Shown here in pieces: positions 34,538-35,183 of a DNA stretch of 35,183 nt. The translations under genes and the position numbers were made by a program. Position 1 is the stretch's first letter. Each line of letters starts with the position of its first letter. Source of the stretch: Limisphaerales bacterium (GTDB lineage: Bacteria; Verrucomicrobiota; Verrucomicrobiia; Limisphaerales; BOG-1460); the NCBI GenBank assembly GCA_003159675.1, contig PLQC01000120.1, forward strand, positions 13,565 through 48,747, given 5' to 3'. Under the pieces are notes generated by a model, which saw only the letters and a list, made by a program, of their open reading frames with translations, did not search any database and was not told where the DNA came from.

Positions 34538-35183
34538 ATGTCTTGCTGGGGCGCTTTCTGGAATACGTGGAAGGACGGCGGCTGCAACTTTATCCCGCCC
34601 AGGAATCGGCCATCCTCGAGTTGTTCGAGGAAAAGAACGTCATCCTGAACACGCCCACCGGGTCGGGCAAATCGCTCGTGGCCACGGCGATGCACTTCCA
34701 GGCCATCGCCCAGGGACGACGCTCCATTTACACCTGCCCGATCAAGGCGCTCGTGAATGAGAAATTCATGGCCCTCTGCCACGAGTTCGGCCCCGACAAT
34801 GTCGGCCTCAGCACCGGCGATGCGTCGGTCAATCGCGACGCGCCCATCCTTTGCTGCACCGCGGAAATCCTCGCCAACATCGCGCTGCGCGAGGGCGCGC
34901 AGGCCAATGTGCAGGAGGTGGTCATGGACGAATTCCATTATTATGCCGATCGGGAGCGCGGCGTGGCGTGGCAGGTGCCCTTGTTGACGTTGCCACAAGC
35001 GCGGTTTCTCCTTATGTCCGCAACGCTGGGTGACACCACGTTTTTCGAGGAGGAACTCACGCGGGTCAACCGGCGGCCAACGGTTGCAATCTCATCAACG
35101 CACCGGCCGGTCCCGCTGGAGTATGCCTACTCGGAGTTGACGCTGGCCAAAACGCTGGAAAGCCTCGCCGCCGAGGGCAAGGC
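34486..35183 (+). CDS. DExH-box (Ski2-like) helicase, 5' part only, runs off the window (absent from the ORF track)
   Basis: GTG start translated by hand: [71 protein letters not shown]...[15 protein letters not shown]...LLMSATLGD. Confidence 0.93.
   Translation, partial: MPATLYDLIPRDEKPGNDVLLGRFLEYVEGRRLQLYPAQESAILELFEEKNVILNTPTGSGKSLVATAMHFQAIAQGRRSIYTCPIKALVNEKFMALCHEFGPDNVGLSTGDASVNRDAPILCCTAEILANIALREGAQANVQEVVMDEFHYYADRERGVAWQVPLLTLPQARFLLMSATLGDTTFFEEELTRVNRRPTVAISSTHRPVPLEYAYSELTLAKTLESLAAEGK

Noticed and set aside
1-35183. tRNA or rRNA genes
   Set aside because: No tRNA cloverleaf with T-loop motif (GTTCGAATC) or rRNA-like conserved sequence was recognised by eye. A tRNAscan-SE or Infernal run would be needed to exclude them fully.

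Overview
The window has verrucomicrobial (Pedosphaera/Limisphaerales-like) character, inferred from gene content and protein style. From left to right it contains:
- a multiheme cytochrome c gene, apparently frameshifted, next to a CusF-SCO1 fusion
- an ECF sigma factor and a translationally coupled membrane partner
- a prepilin-like protein
- three secreted carbohydrate-active enzymes (arabinofuranosidase-like, GH78 rhamnosidase, GH44)
- a decayed stretch with a CBM/autotransporter-like gene relic and a serine-recombinase relic
- leuS
- a PD40 beta-propeller protein and a second prepilin-like protein
- a Minf_1886-family gene preceded by a 58-aa membrane ORF that the ORF track omits
- M16 and M23 peptidases
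- prfC and an ABC-F (Uup-like) gene
- two toxin-antitoxin modules flanking a GbsR-like regulator and an atypical SDR
- the 5' end of a DExH helicase, also absent from the track

The strongest unexplained structures are these:
1. Both TA modules lie between an intact host gene end and a diverged duplicate of that same end (uup 3' end, helicase 5' end). In both, the truncated copy starts about 8-14 nt beyond the toxin stop codon, in mirror symmetry.
2. Heptanucleotide tandem repeats sit in frame inside leuS (three sites) and the M16 peptidase gene. Each array encodes the same cyclic heptapeptide whatever frame it is read in.
3. A 70-bp REP-like palindrome family occurs as two inverted intergenic copies plus a shortened in-frame copy inside leuS. 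Further palindromes occur in the uup linker and after leuS.

No computation or database search was run. All homology calls come from motif recognition by eye.
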